From: Rugalucina vietnamica
Taxonomy: Eukaryota > Mollusca > Bivalvia > Lucinida > Lucinidae
Length of the DNA stretch: 64,000 nt
Direction of reading: 5' to 3'
Assembly (NCBI GenBank): GCA_964017185.1
Contig: OZ024880.1
Span: forward strand, 42,979,071 to 43,043,070
Shown: positions 10,087 through 21,800 of the stretch, one piece after another
Layout: each line of letters starts with the position of its first letter
Numbering within the stretch: position 1 is the first letter of the stretch
Notes under the pieces: model-generated
Seen by the model: only the letters and a program-made list of their open reading frames with translations
What the model was told of the DNA's origin: nothing
Databases searched by the model: none
Position numbers and translations under genes: made by a program

Positions 10087-10233
10087 GAGCCTAATGTTCG
10101 TATACGCCATGAGCCAGCCCTGGATTTAGCTGGGGGTGAGTGTCAGCCAGCGGCCTACTATACAAAGAGGCCACATGTGTTCCGGTTAAAACTTGCCATA
10201 GGTGCTGAGTACCTCTTCATGGCCAAAGATGAG
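10087..10233 (+). CDS. Beta-spectrin-like PH domain, exon b
   Basis: 147 nt, phase 0 to 0, acceptor TTTTCTAG, donor GAG|GTAAGA. It encodes 49 residues from EPNVRIRHEPALDL to KRPHVFRLKLAIGAEYLFMA and KDE. The segment HVFRLKL...G.EYLFMAKDE aligns with the middle strands of spectrin PH domains (HVFKLRL..G.EYLFQAKDDEE in vertebrate beta-II spectrin). The loop before it (GGECQPAAYYTKR) differs in sequence. It joins in frame to exons at 7856 and 10557. Confidence 0.87.
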
Positions 10234-10556
10234 GTAAGATATCATTTCATAGGTTTCCTATGGGGATATGACGTAACATGATTAGAACTTGTTTCCAACC
10301 CCAAAACTGCTTAGAGTTTAGGTGTGAGCATGTTGCACTGAATAAAGCATGGTGTTTCATTTTCTGAGGACTTTGTGACCTAGATCACTTGTCATAAACA
10401 TTTTTTTTTACTAAGCTTTGTATGTTTTGTTAAGACATTTTAAAATTTCAGACTAAAGCTTTTTCAAGAAGTAACTTCTTTGGAGTATGTGTTTTGAAGA
10501 CTCTTTGTGCAACTGGCAGTAACTTGTTGGGTAACGTTATGATTTTCTACCCTCAG

Positions 10557-10679
10557 GTTGAGATGGTACACTGGGTGAATCGTATCAACGCTACAACCGA
10601 GTCTGCCAGTCCCAGGCGGTCACAGACACTTCCTGTGCGCACAGAGGAACAAAAAAAGATTATTCACCATGAAGAATAA
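10557..10679 (+). CDS. Beta-spectrin-like PH domain, last exon and tail
   Basis: The acceptor is TTTTCTACCCTCAG. The 40 codons start VEMVHWVNRINATTE, completing the PH C-terminal helix (family pattern EM-x-x-W-[IV]). A basic/serine tail (SASPRRSQTLPVRTEEQ) and KKIIHHEE-stop follow. Conventional beta-spectrins likewise end shortly after the PH domain. Protein 4.1/actin crosslinking by spectrin occurs at the N-terminus, outside the window. An AATAAA overlaps the stop region. Confidence 0.85.
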   Translation, partial: VEMVHWVNRINATTESASPRRSQTLPVRTEEQKKIIHHEE

Positions 10680-11017
10680 ATAGAAACAAATTTATTCGAG
10701 GCTTTTCAATTATTTTTCAATTTTTTTTTCTGAAGGACATTTGACTTTTTTTAATTGCTTATATATTAAGCTTTAAATATGAAAGAAGGTCAAAGTCTTG
10801 GTTGTTTTAAATGGGAACCCCCTACTGTGTGAGTAGGGCCAGGGACAGCTCCCTCCTGGAGGAAGTGCATAAAATGTTTACACGGTTATGCCAAGTTGGG
10901 TGTTAGAGGTGACTTTACAGGACAAGGCGGAAAATTCACTTGTTCAGGATTATTGGTTGTGGACCAAGTAAAATAATGCAAGCTATTTATTCAATATGCA
11001 TGATGGCCACGGGGGTT

Positions 11018-11133
11018 CCCTCTTCTTCTTAAATCCGAAAATTTCAAGCCTCTAACCATATTCTTTGACTGTATAGCCTGGTTTGTGTCGGACCTGGTCG
11101 GAACCCAGTGTTGGTTTTCTCATGCACAGGCTC
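11018..11133. mobile_element. GAGCC-family MITE, half copy
   Basis: TCTTCTTCTTAAATCCGAAA through GGTTTGTGTCGGACCTGGTC to TTTTCTCATGCACAGGCTC: the non-palindromic half of the element. The hairpin half is absent. Confidence 0.75.
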
Positions 11134-11225
11134 AATTATTAAGTTTTGGGATTTGCATACTACTGATCAAAAATTACTTCAAAATTTTCTGTTCAAGTCA
11201 CTTACTTGAAACTATAATAACCTTT

Positions 11226-11361
11226 TGGATTTAACAAGAGGAGAGACTGTACTATTGATGTAGCGAAAAGAATGGCGCTGATCAGCTGTGCATTTACTGC
11301 ACAGCTGATCTGCGCCTTTGTTTTCGCACGGGCAAAATCCGTTTTTCTAGTGACTGAGCTC
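11226..11361. mobile_element. GAGCC-family MITE, hairpin half
   Basis: The inner palindrome (CAGCTGTGC..GCACAGCTG variant) runs out to TTTTTCTAGTGACTGAGCTC. It lies about 90 bp from the other half at 11018-11133. Both pieces read in the same direction along the element's two halves, so one disrupted copy or two partial ones are possible. Confidence 0.7.
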
Positions 11362-11854
11362 ACTACTGACAATCACGTGGTATTGTTTACACACAAAACG
11401 ATAAATGACCGGTGACACACACTGCGATTTAGACCGAAAATTAGGTTAGATTTTAGAATTTTCTCCTATAGCATTTACTCTACTGACTGAAAGATAGGCT
11501 CCGTCCATGCAAAAATGGACCATTTATTGAAATAAAATAACATAAGAAATCCCGATCAATTCGTTTTCGCAAACACTTCATCCCCATTGTGAAATAATCA
11601 TGGGGGACGAAGTGTTTGCGAAAACGAAATAAGCTATATTCCTCATCTTACTTTCATTCAATACATGATAAATTTCTGCATGAACTGCACCTACCTATAA
11701 GTCAATAGAGCAAAAGCTATAAGAGAAAACTCGATTTTTTCAGCTCAACTTCATTCTCTATGACATTGTGCGTCATCCAGTCTGTATCACGTTTACCAGC
11801 TGTGGAGCTCATTATTAATCTTGCTAGCAGATCAAACTGGTTGATGCAATTTTT

Positions 11855-12665
11855 AGCTCATCTGAGTCGTTTAGCTCACAAGGTGAGCTTATAGTATAGC
11901 CATGTTTCGTCGTCCGTCCATTCACATTTTCAAAGATCTTCTCCTCTGAAACTGCATGGCCAATCAAAACCAAATTTTATATGAAGCATCTATGGGGAGG
12001 GGGAACCAATGTGTATATAAATAATCCAGGTCACATAACCAAGATGGCCACCATGCCCATATATGGTAAAAACCGTTCAAAATCTCCGGAACCACTGGAC
12101 AGATTTCAACGAAACTTTGCATGAAGCATTGATGACTCAAGTACTACAATGTGTATACAAATTATGACCCTGTGGATTAGGAGATCGAAAGTTTTTGGAA
12201 TAGTCCTGGTCACATAACCAAGATGGCTACTATGCCAATATATTGCAAAAACCTGAAAAAAATCTTTACTGGAACCACTGCTGATGACCTTGGGTACCTG
12301 GTCCCTTCATAGTTTATTTCTTATGGTGACCTTGGAGGTTGTATCTATTTTACAGGAAGGTCGAAAGTGCTGTTTTTGCATATATTTTGATAAAACTTTC
12401 ACAGAAATTTTCCTTATTAAGTCGATCCTCTACATGATATACCACCTTTGTCCAAATGAGATATTCTGTGTGGTTGTCATGGCAAACAAATGAAAAAATA
12501 TTAAAAAGACATCTCAGAAACGAAACTGCTTGACAGAGTGAAGTCAAATTTCATGTGAAACCTCTTAGGGTATCCACATACGATCTCTGCTGGTGAAATC
12601 TTTTTCTTTAAAAGATTTATTATCAAAATAATTCAGGTGAGCTACAGGACAATTGGTCCTCTGGT
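11855..12665. mobile_element. AGCTCAC family element, shorter copy
   Basis: Head AGCTCATCTGAGTCG..CTCACAAGGTGAGCTTATAG; end TTCAGGTGAGCTACAGGAC, then ATTGGTCCTCTGG. About 810 bp, with fewer inner units than 3808-5223 and 41384-42883. Confidence 0.8.
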
Positions 12666-13644
12666 TAAAGATACTAGTTAAGTTCAAAACTCTGAGCCTT
12701 TCTTGCAGCCTGTTCATATTTTTGCTGAATAATATAAAGCTTTTTTTAAAGATCTACGTCTTTTTCATTTGGCTACAGAGCCATTCCACATGCTCATGAG
12801 CCCCTAGCTGCACTTTTCTACTTAAGGGGAACATTTCATTTTTACATGACTGAACGGAGTGCATATTGTGCATATCTATTGTAGTCACCTCGGTCTTTTG
12901 TGTTCCCGTCCGTCACAATGTGATAGTTTTCTAGAGGTCCATATCTTGACAACAACTTACCAGAAAGCATTCATACTTGGACCATAGGTACCCTGTAGGG
13001 TTTGCTTTAATCCTGTACTTCATTGTCCAACGACTATAAATTTTACATCCACCATGCACATTGACAATATTTATTCACACTTAGATTATTTCGCCCGATG
13101 CAGTTGCGATATTGACCTCTGTGGCATTCGTGTTGCTCGACAAATCACTACGAGAGCTGTCCATTTCTTGAATTAAAATTTCTTGTCCATAAGCTTGGAT
13201 GTTACCCTGAGCTGTTGTGTGAACTCCATGGAACAGTCGAGACCTTCTGGCATTGAGTAGCCAGAGTGAAACTAGAGTGGGCGCCTAGTTATTAAATGCT
13301 TTTGAGCCAGGCCATGAGAAAATGTACATCTGTACAGTCTGATAAATTCCTTTGTTGTTTGCTGCTAAGATCCATGAACTATTATTATATCTCTTTTAGA
13401 TCCATGAACTATTATTATATCTCTATTTTGTACATGAAATAATTGGAGACTAGTTGGCATGTTGTTTGAATCTTGCTTTGATACATTTGCTCATTCCCTG
13501 GCTCCTTTATATATTGCAATGTCAAATATTGTAATATATATGCATGCATGACCTCCTACTGTTAACTTTGTTAACCTAAATAAAGAATTGAACAAAATTT
13601 CCAGGCTTTCGTTTTATCATTTGCTCAACTAAGCCGTGAGGCTA

Positions 13645-13740
13645 AGCTCACCTGAGCCATTTGGCTCACTCGGTGAGCTTATAGTATAGCCATGATCCGG
13701 CGTCCGTTTGTCGTTGTCTGTCCGTTTGTTTTTATTGTAT
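13645..13740. mobile_element. AGCTCAC family element, head fragment
   Basis: AGCTCACCTGAGCCATTTGG..GGTGAGCTTATAGTATAGCC and the CGTCCG stretch are present. The body stops abruptly near 13737. Confidence 0.7.
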
Positions 13741-14019
13741 ATGTTTTAATGTGATCATAATTATTATTATTTTAATTTTCAATGCAAAGAACTTCTCTCA
13801 TGAATTAATTTTTGTAAATTTATATTCATGGAATAGTTTGTTAATGCCTTTTATCCTATTGGCTGAAACTATTCATTTCCCAGTACTTAGTACTACCCTT
13901 CTTGCTTCAGACTATAAAGATTCAAGAAAAGTGTGGTTTGGTTCGCTGCTCATCCTGCAATGACTGCAGCCAAATTGTATGTTAAAACAGCCAAAACAAC
14001 TAATCAAGCAAACTGGATG

Positions 14020-14320
14020 AAGTTAATTAGTTAAAGATCATCATTAGGCAGACTGAATGATGTATGTATATAGTCCTCATAATGATGGTCTACTTAATGA
14101 CTAAATTGTATATACCAAAATTTAGGCAGACACATAAGCATGTATATCTGTTCTTCATGGCCGCATGCCTTTGATACTAAAACAGCCTTTTCCTGAGTTT
14201 ATTTTAGGATTAATTTAACTACAGCCATAATGTTTCTGAATAAAATGCTCAAGTCTGCCTAAGTCTGGTCTTTGTCTGCCTAAGGGTGATTTTACATATT
14301 TGTCTGCCTAAGGTTGAAAA
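14020..14320. repeat. TCTGCCTAAG repeats, related to the 1.7-7 kb array
   Basis: GTCTGCCTAAG or its variants occur at 14256, 14274 and 14300, with TTAGGCAGAC at 14046 and 14124. The same decamer recurs through the exon array. No gene is seen in 13740-14320. Confidence 0.5.
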
Positions 14321-14323
14321 AAG

Positions 14324-14435
<112 letters not shown>

Positions 14436-14445
14436 CGGTGTTGAT

Positions 14446-14590
14446 AGGAAAAAAGAAAGAAATGAAGTAGCAGCAACAATTTATTTCAGTCCTGAAAAAA
14501 GAAAAAAATGAAGTGACAGCAAAAATTTATTTCAGTCCTGAAAAAAGAAAGAAATGAAGTAATAGCAACAATATATTTCATACCTGGAAA
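14446..14590. repeat. Short tandem repeat, three ~60-bp units
   Basis: GAAAGAAATGAAGTAGCAGC, then AACAATTTATTTCAGTCCTG, repeated three times with small changes. Confidence 0.8.
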
Positions 14591-14798
14591 TAAAGAATAT
14601 ATACATGTATATATTCAACACACAAACTTCTTCTTCTTGCCGTTGTATATTCCGCCTGTATACTAGGCGCACGTGGTATCCTCCGTTCTGGATGTCCACT
14701 AAATACTGCTCAGTAAAAATGTATGGTTAGCAGGAGGGGTTGACAGCCACCTAATACTCAATAAATGACATCTGGACATCTGCAGTACCACACAAACA

Positions 14799-15045
14799 CT
14801 CAGGATAACATGTACAGTGTAATGCATACCACTTATACCCCACTTTTAAATAGTAAAACTGGGGTTTACAGTGGTATACATATTTTTCTTATTTTTGTTC
14901 CAAAACATTAATTGTGGACACTCGTTAGAACCGACTCAAGCAAAATTAAGAAAAAAAAAAATACCAAAAGTTTTCTGTTGAAAGTTTTCATTTTTATAGC
15001 TTAAAAAATCTCTGTATGTTGTTTGGACAAGTAGCTGTGGTAATT
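14799..15045. mobile_element. Decayed copy of the 279-bp MITE
   Basis: It keeps the order of the 279-bp family: AGGATAACATGTACAG end, TATACCCCACTTTTAAATAG, CTTATTTTTGTTCCAAAACA, CTCGTTAGAACCG and AAAAAATCTCTGTATGTTG. The central CCGCCTCGG hairpin has been lost. Confidence 0.7.
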
Positions 15046-15368
15046 ATTTTAGTCTTAATATGAAAAGCAGGAACCAAGCAAGCCGGTCTAAGTTTCTAAT
15101 TCGAACATTTGCCAAGTTGATATCTAATACTGTTTATGTGCATAAAAAGCAGTTTCGTTGAAAGGATGGGTTAATGAACTCGTAACAAAAGTAACGCGGT
15201 ATTATATGTCATTTTGACAAAGGCTTGAAGTAAGACTGGGATTTTAGAATTTGTATTTCTTGGATTTAGATAGTGCAGGTTCACAAAATCAGCAACTTCA
15301 GAATCGAAAAAAAAAATGAGCCGTCTCGTGGGAAAACCAACATTGTGATTTCCGACCAGGTCCGACAT

Positions 15369-18300
15369 CACACTGGTAAATGTAAAAGTACTGGAGCTAG
15401 TTGCAACGCACTGGTGCAGATTAAATTACGAACTGGAGTAAGATTAAAATGTCGGAAAAGGTATACAAAACTTGTACCTCTCTTCATTATCATTCCCTTA
15501 TAAATTTGTGCATGTGTTATTTGCCATGTCACCTGGCGCAGAGAAGGGCGGACGCGTTGTAGATTATGATTTTATCACGCAATATGTGATTCATTTCATG
15601 GATTAGAAGCCAAATCCGATACAGTTTTACCAACGTGACTGGTGGCATGTGTTTTCGTGCCAAAATTGAGGGAAAAATGCATGTCTGAGCATAATTTTTG
15701 TTATATTATCATATAGTTATGAATAAACATTCAAGAAACACGATTTTCGATCGTCATTTTTTTTCTTGGTACCGAATCAAACGTTTTATTGAGTATTTTC
15801 TATTACAACGCACCGGGAGCATTTTTGAAGCATTTGTACAACGCACTGGTGGTTACACAAACTTGCTTCAGGGTTGCGTTTAACTCGTCCAGAAAAATAG
15901 AGACATTATTTTACAGTGATCAATTAAAAAAGGCCGTAACACTAAATTATCATACATTGATGACATTGACAACAGCTGTGTTTTCATTACCCTATCTATT
16001 ATGCAAAGACTTACAAGGCTGTTAGTTTAAAATTTGATTTTTGTTCTCATCTTGCTTAAACAAAACACGTCAGAGACGATTCTTAGAGTACACACAATCT
16101 ATGTGACAAGCAAAAATAAAGAAGAAAAAAAATGTCTATCCCTGTACAACCTGTTTAGCTATATAATGTGTGGTCTGAGGTTCTCGGACATAATTTTGAG
16201 ACAATTTCTCGCTTTACTTCCCATATTTTCAGAACTAGCAAAACATTTATCCTCATCATCCTACTAAGTCCTTGTCCATCAACCTGAGCACCCAGATCAG
16301 CCAGAAAAAAGGCACAAATGCATTATGTCCTAGTTTTCAAACAGGCCCATCTAAGTTTTAAGGACTTTATTTAACTGGATATGGCGAAGACTGTGCCTTG
16401 TTTTATTAATGCTTACAAGTATTCATATTTTGGGGCCAATTGGTGGCTTTTTGGTTGGTCTGCAGATGCTTTGATTGCTTTACTTCCCGGCTTTACTTAT
16501 ATTTATACATATTCTCTGAAACCGGTCGCACAGATGTACAGTGTAGCTCCATGGGTGTTTCGTTGCATCTCATGGAAGTGGTACGAAAAGGTACAAGTAG
16601 GCAAAGATCAGGAAAAGGCGCAATCAGAAAAAGATTCCCACTCCAAAAACCGAGGTGGGAAAAAACCAAACTAACAATCAGGTACTTATACCATGAAACA
16701 ATCGTAAGCCGAATGGGCAGCTATTTTCCCAATAGGTGGCCACTCAGTTACCTTAACTTAACTAAAAATATGAAAACATACATAAGGCGCCAACAGCACA
16801 AAAAAAAAATTTTAAACACCAAGACATAAAACAAAAAGAACCACCACAGAAGTATCGACTTGGAACGATCAGTAACACAAAGTTACTGGCGGGCTTAAAC
16901 CGGTTTTACATGGCCATAACCTCACCCTCAGCTTCCGCAGTGGTTCATAACACCTAGTTAGTTATTCGGTCCTCGTGGTGAATCTCTAACTAGTCAATGA
17001 ATCATCAAGAATAAACAAATAAATCATGATAAAAATCCTGATGAATCAAAAACCAGGACTCACAGACTGAGTAAGCTGCCCGACGATGGAGATCCCTGGG
17101 CGCCGAATAACCTACTAACTCCGGAGCAAAAGAAAAACACCAGTATCGAAGTATCGAAGTATCGAAGTGTAAAAGAATAATATGGCTGTTACAGTTTTAA
17201 TGCTTTATGAATTTAAAATGTTTAGTCAAGGACTTTCATATATATGCATTTTTTTTCCTGTCAGCCCTTGGTAAAGACTCTGGGGTTCGCAACCTTTTGA
17301 ACACACGGCCGGACTTGGAAGGTGTGGAAAAGCTGCAGTCTTTTGGGAAGTTGATACTATTATTCTCTTTTTCGGTGTCACAAACCGAGGCCGATTTTTT
17401 CTTTGCTTTGTTCTATTTAAGGAGAGGATAGATTTTTTCTCTTAGGCATCTTTTGAGTTCTGGAGTTTTTTTTGTAGACGTGGATGTAAATCAGGGGCTG
17501 TGGTTGTTACTAGGGTTAAGCAGAGGCGTTGTTATTATTCATTGAAAAGGAAACATCGTTTAATGAATTAACAATGTGAATGCAATAAGACGTTCATGAG
17601 TTTCACGTCTTGCGTGTTAGGATAGCCCCATACATCATATGCCCATACATTGTAGGTTAGTATGACTAGTCGGAAAACATACATCAGGGTCAGAACAGGT
17701 TCGTCTAGTGGTAGCCGGTCAGATGCAAAATGGACAGAAATAAAAGTAGACACAACCACTTTACAATATGACCAATAAAAAAGGGTATGTTTATGTTGTA
17801 CTTTACATAGGATTTTTATATTAATTGACCGCTTTAAAATAATGTACATTTTTTTTCTGGGCGAATTAGATGTTTTGTCTATGTGAAATCAGCAAGTTTG
17901 TGTAACCACCAGTGCGTTGTACAAATGCTTCAAAAAATGCTCCCAGTGCGTTGTAATAGAAAGTCCTCAATAAAACGTTTGCTTCGGTACCTAGAAAAAA
18001 ATTGGCGATCGGAAATAGTGTTTCTTGAATGTTTATTCAAAAATATATGATAATATAACAAAAACTATGCTCAGACATGCATTTTTTCCTCAATTTTGGC
18101 ACGAAAACACATGCCACCAGTCATGTTGGTAAAACTGTATCGGATTTGGCTTCTAATCCATGAAATGAATCACATATTGCGTGATAAGATCATAAACTAC
18201 AACGCTTCCGCCCTTCTCTGCGCCAGGTGACATGGCAAATAACACACACACAAATTTATATGGGAATGATAATGAAGAGAGGTACAAGTTTTGTTTACCT

Positions 18301-18390
18301 TTTCCGCCATTATAATCTTACTCCAGTTCGTAATTTAATCTGCACCAGTGCGTGGCAACTAGCTCCAGCACTTTTACATTTACCAGTGTG
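15369..18390. mobile_element. 3,022-bp element with ~515-bp terminal inverted repeats
   Basis: The left arm (15369 to about 15885) and the right arm (about 17875 to 18390) are inverted near-copies. Both ends read CACACTGGTAAATGTAAAAG going inward. Arms carry repeats of AACGCACTGGTG-type text. It is flanked by direct GACAT repeats (15364-15368 and 18391-18395). The interior has no recognisable transposase; frames near 16381-16829 resemble nothing I know. A Penelope-like fragment (16585-17165) is nested inside. It is a non-autonomous long-TIR or foldback transposon of unknown superfamily. Confidence 0.88.
16585..17165 (+). mobile_element. Penelope-like element 3'-region fragment
   Basis: Matches 34795-35340 almost throughout: GGTACAAGTAGGCAAAGATC, CCACTCCAAAAACCGAGGTG, ACATAAGGCGCCAACAGCAC and TGGTGAATCTCTAACTAGTC. 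It contains no reverse transcriptase frame. Confidence 0.8.
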
Positions 18391-18550
18391 GACATGTACA
18401 AGCACAGAAAAGAGCTAGAATTTTGAAATTACGGATTTAAGTAGAAGAGGAACTGTACTATCCGAGTAGCGAGTCGCCTATGCAGATTGCTGGTTTTCCC
18501 ATGTGGCGGCTATAATCTAATTGTTGTCAGTTTGTAGTTAAATATGATCC

Positions 18551-18664
18551 TCAAAAACCGGTCTTCGGGGTTTCCGACAAGGTCTGACACAAACAGATCT
18601 GCGAAGCTTATCTGCGCCTTTGTTTTCGCATAGGCAAAAATTCGGTTTTCTCACGATGCGGCTC
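18551..18664. mobile_element. GAGCC-family MITE, internally deleted
   Basis: AAACCGGTCTTCGGGGTTTC ... CTGACACAAACAGATCTGCG, then GCCTTTGTTTTCGCATAGGC to ACGATGCGGCTC. The middle is deleted. It lies about 160 bp upstream of the gypsy start codon, and an open frame runs through it into gag. Confidence 0.75.
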
Positions 18665-18823
18665 AATTACATTGTTCAGCTCCAGTATGCTTCAACGCTC
18701 AATATTTTAGATCAATATATTAGCGAATTATTATGTAATTCAAATATTCGTGATCAAAATGTGAAATCAGGCTCAAAATCAATGTTGAAAGTGATTTTAT
18801 TATTCTTCTTGGGAATTATCATC

Positions 18824-21800
18824 ATGGCGACTTTCCAAGTTGCGCCGCCGGAAAATTTCAACTTCAAAAATCCAGAGGATTTCGACCGGTGGATTTCTCG
18901 TTTTGAACGCTTCAAAATAGCTTCTGGATTGGACGGTAAAACTGGAGAACAACAAGTTAATACATTAATATACTGTATGGGTCGGGAAGCCGACGAGATT
19001 TTCAAATCGTTCAACTTAACGAAACCACAACAAAAGGTCTATGATGGCGTCAAAAAGAAATTTCAGGACCATTTCGTAATTCGGAGAAACGTCATTTTCG
19101 AAAGGGCAAAATTTAACATGCGAAAACAGGAGGAAGGAGAATCGGTGGACACGTTCATTACGGCTTTATACACCTTGGCTGAACATTGCAAATTTGGAGA
19201 TTTAAAACATGAACTCATCAGGGACAGAATCGTGGTTGGTGTACGTGATGCGCGAGTTGCAGAAAAATTACAAATGGACGCTGATCTCACTTTAGAAAAG
19301 GCAGTAAATCAGGCACGCCAAAGTGAGTCGATTAAGAAACAGCAGTCAGTGGTTCGATCCCAAATAAATGACAATGACTCTAAAGTAGACGCTGTGAGAA
19401 AAAGGAACTTTGTCAAACACAAGTCACTTCCAAGTAAAGCACATAATTACCACAACAGGCCAGACACCCGCTCGAAGTGTACTCGGTGCGGAGCGACTCC
19501 TGAGCATAGTCGGAAGAATTGTCCGGCTGCTCAAAGTATTTGCCGAGGTTGCGGCATAAAGGGACATTGGCAAAAATGTTGTTTAGCGAAGAAACACCTA
19601 CATGAAGTAGAGGAGGACAGCCATACTGAATATGAGCAAGTTGAGGATGCTTACTTAGGAACTATCGACGAGGTCCAGGGTTCGAGTCCGTGGTTTATAT
19701 CTTTGAAAGTCAAAAACTTGGACATAGACTTCAAAATAGACACAGGGGCCGATTTGACAGTAATATCAGATGACATTTACGTCAAACTTGGCAAATTTCC
19801 GTTACAAAAGTCGACGAGAAAATTGGTCGGACCTGGACAAGTGGAATTAAATGTATTGGGTACATTCACAGAGACAATATCTAGTGAAAATAAGTCAGTT
19901 CAGGAGAACATTTACGTTGTGAAGGGACTAAAACGCTGTTTACTGGGGCGACCGACAGTTGAAAAACTGGGACTAGTTAAACGTGTTTATGAAGTTTTCA
20001 CACCTGAAAATGTCAAGGATAGATACCCCAAGTTATTTCAAGGACTTGGCAAACTTGAGGGACAGTATGACATTAAATTAAAAGACGATGCCAAGCCATA
20101 TGTGCTTACCGTACCGAGGAGAGTATCAATACCCCTTATGTCTAAGGTAAAGCAGGAGCTGGATCGCATGGAAGAGACAGGTGTTATTTCGAAAATTAAC
20201 GAACCAACCGAATGGTGTGCCGGAATGGTGGTCGTACCCAAGGCGAATGGTAACGTACGTATTTGTGTTGACTTGACAAAACTTAACGAAAGTGTCAAAA
20301 GAGAAAACTTTCCAATGCCTGCCATAGATCAAACATTGGGATTATTATCAGGTGCACAGTACTTTTCAAAGCTTGACTGTAATAGTAGTTTTTGGCAATG
20401 TGAACTGTCGGAGTCTTGCAGAAAGTTGACGTGTTTCATAACGCCATTCGGACGTTACGTCTTCAATAGATTGCCGTTTGGACTTTCAAGCTCGAGCGAG
20501 TATTTCCAGAAAAGGATGTTTTGTATACTGGACGGTATACCAGGCGTAGTATGTCAAACTGACGATGTTTTGGTATTCGGAAAAACTGAACAGGAGCATG
20601 ACGAACGCTTGGATACGGTTCTGAAACGGATTCAGGACGCTAAATTGACTCTGAACGCTGAAAAATGTGTGTTCAAGACAAGGTCAGTAAAATATGTCGG
20701 TTATGTAATAGGACCAGACGGAGTTCGTGTAGATCCTGATAAACTGTCAGCATTTGTGGACATGAAACCACCCAGTGACGTCAGCGGGGTGCGACGTATA
20801 TTGGGTGTAATCAATCATATGGGTAAATTTTCATCCAACCTGGCTGAGTATACAAAACCACTGAGAGATTTGCTTAAGGACACGAATCAGTTTTATTGGG
20901 GGTACCAACAGCAGGATGCCTTCAATAAGATCAAGGAAGAACTGACAAAATCCCCAGTACTGGCACTGTATGATCCAACGAGATATACGGTAGTGGCATC
21001 GGATGCGAGTAATTACGGTATTGGCAGCGTAATTATGCAAAAGCAGGATGACGGTCAGATGAAACCAGTCGCATATGCTTCAAGAGCATTGACACCTACG
21101 GAACAACGCTACGCTACGATAGAGAAGGAAGCTCTCGGTATCACATGGGCCTGTGAACGGTTCCGGGACTTACTCATAGGTAAACAGTTTCATATAGAAA
21201 CAGATCACAAACCATTAGTGTCGTTGTTGGGCCGTAAGGATATCGCAGAACTAAGTTCGCGTATTCAAAGATTCAGAATGAGACTCATGGACTTTACATA
21301 TACGATATCTCACGTAGAGGGACGTAAAATGGTAATCTCGGACACGCTCTCAAGAGCACCTTTTTACCGTGAACTGTCGACCAAGGACGAGCAAGCAACT
21401 ATCGACACTGAAAATTACGTGGATTACGTCATCAGTAGCTTACCTGTAACGGACACAAGGTTACAAGAAATTATTGAAAAACAATATAATGATACTGTGT
21501 GCAGAAAACTAATTAGATACTGTGAAAATGGATGGCCAGAACGCAAATCAGACTTGCCGGAATTTATAAAAACATACTGGTCTATTCAAGGTGAAATAAC
21601 TGTCAATCATGGATTACTGATGAAAGGAAACAGAATCATAATACCAGCTTCAATGCAAGCATATATTCTGTCAAAAATACATGGAGCGCATCAAGGCATA
21701 ACGAAATGCCGAGATATAGCAAATAATTCAGTGTATTGGCCGGGGCTAAGCAAAGACATCGAAGATATGGTGCGAAAATGCGATACATGTTCTAAAGTAC

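Larger units (their letters stand above)
10680..13584 (+). other. Probable 3' UTR / downstream flank of spectrin-like gene
   Basis: No coding sequence is seen. It holds MITE pieces (11018-11133, 11226-11361), an AGCTCAC element (11855-12665) and a fragment related to 7504-7542 at 13092-13130. AATAAA at 13579-13584 in CCTAAATAAAGAATTG could be a distal polyadenylation signal. Whether the transcript reaches it cannot be told from sequence. Confidence 0.4.
15318..18512. mobile_element. GAGCC-family MITE split by a 3-kb element
   Basis: 15318-15368 (GAGCCGTCTCGTGGGAAAAC ... GGTCCGACAT) and 18391-18512 (GACATGTACAAGCACAG ... GTGGCGGCT) are the two halves of one copy. The intact consensus passes directly from GGTCCGACA to TGTACAAGC. 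The split is marked by a GACAT duplication. Confidence 0.85.

Noticed and set aside
16381-16829. Protein-coding gene of 97-129 codons
   Set aside because: Two competing frames inside the long-TIR element, the second half being Penelope-like fragment; no motif.
18620-18823. Upstream 68-codon extension of gypsy gag
   Set aside because: It translates MITE and flanking DNA; the ATG at 18824 begins gag-like sequence.
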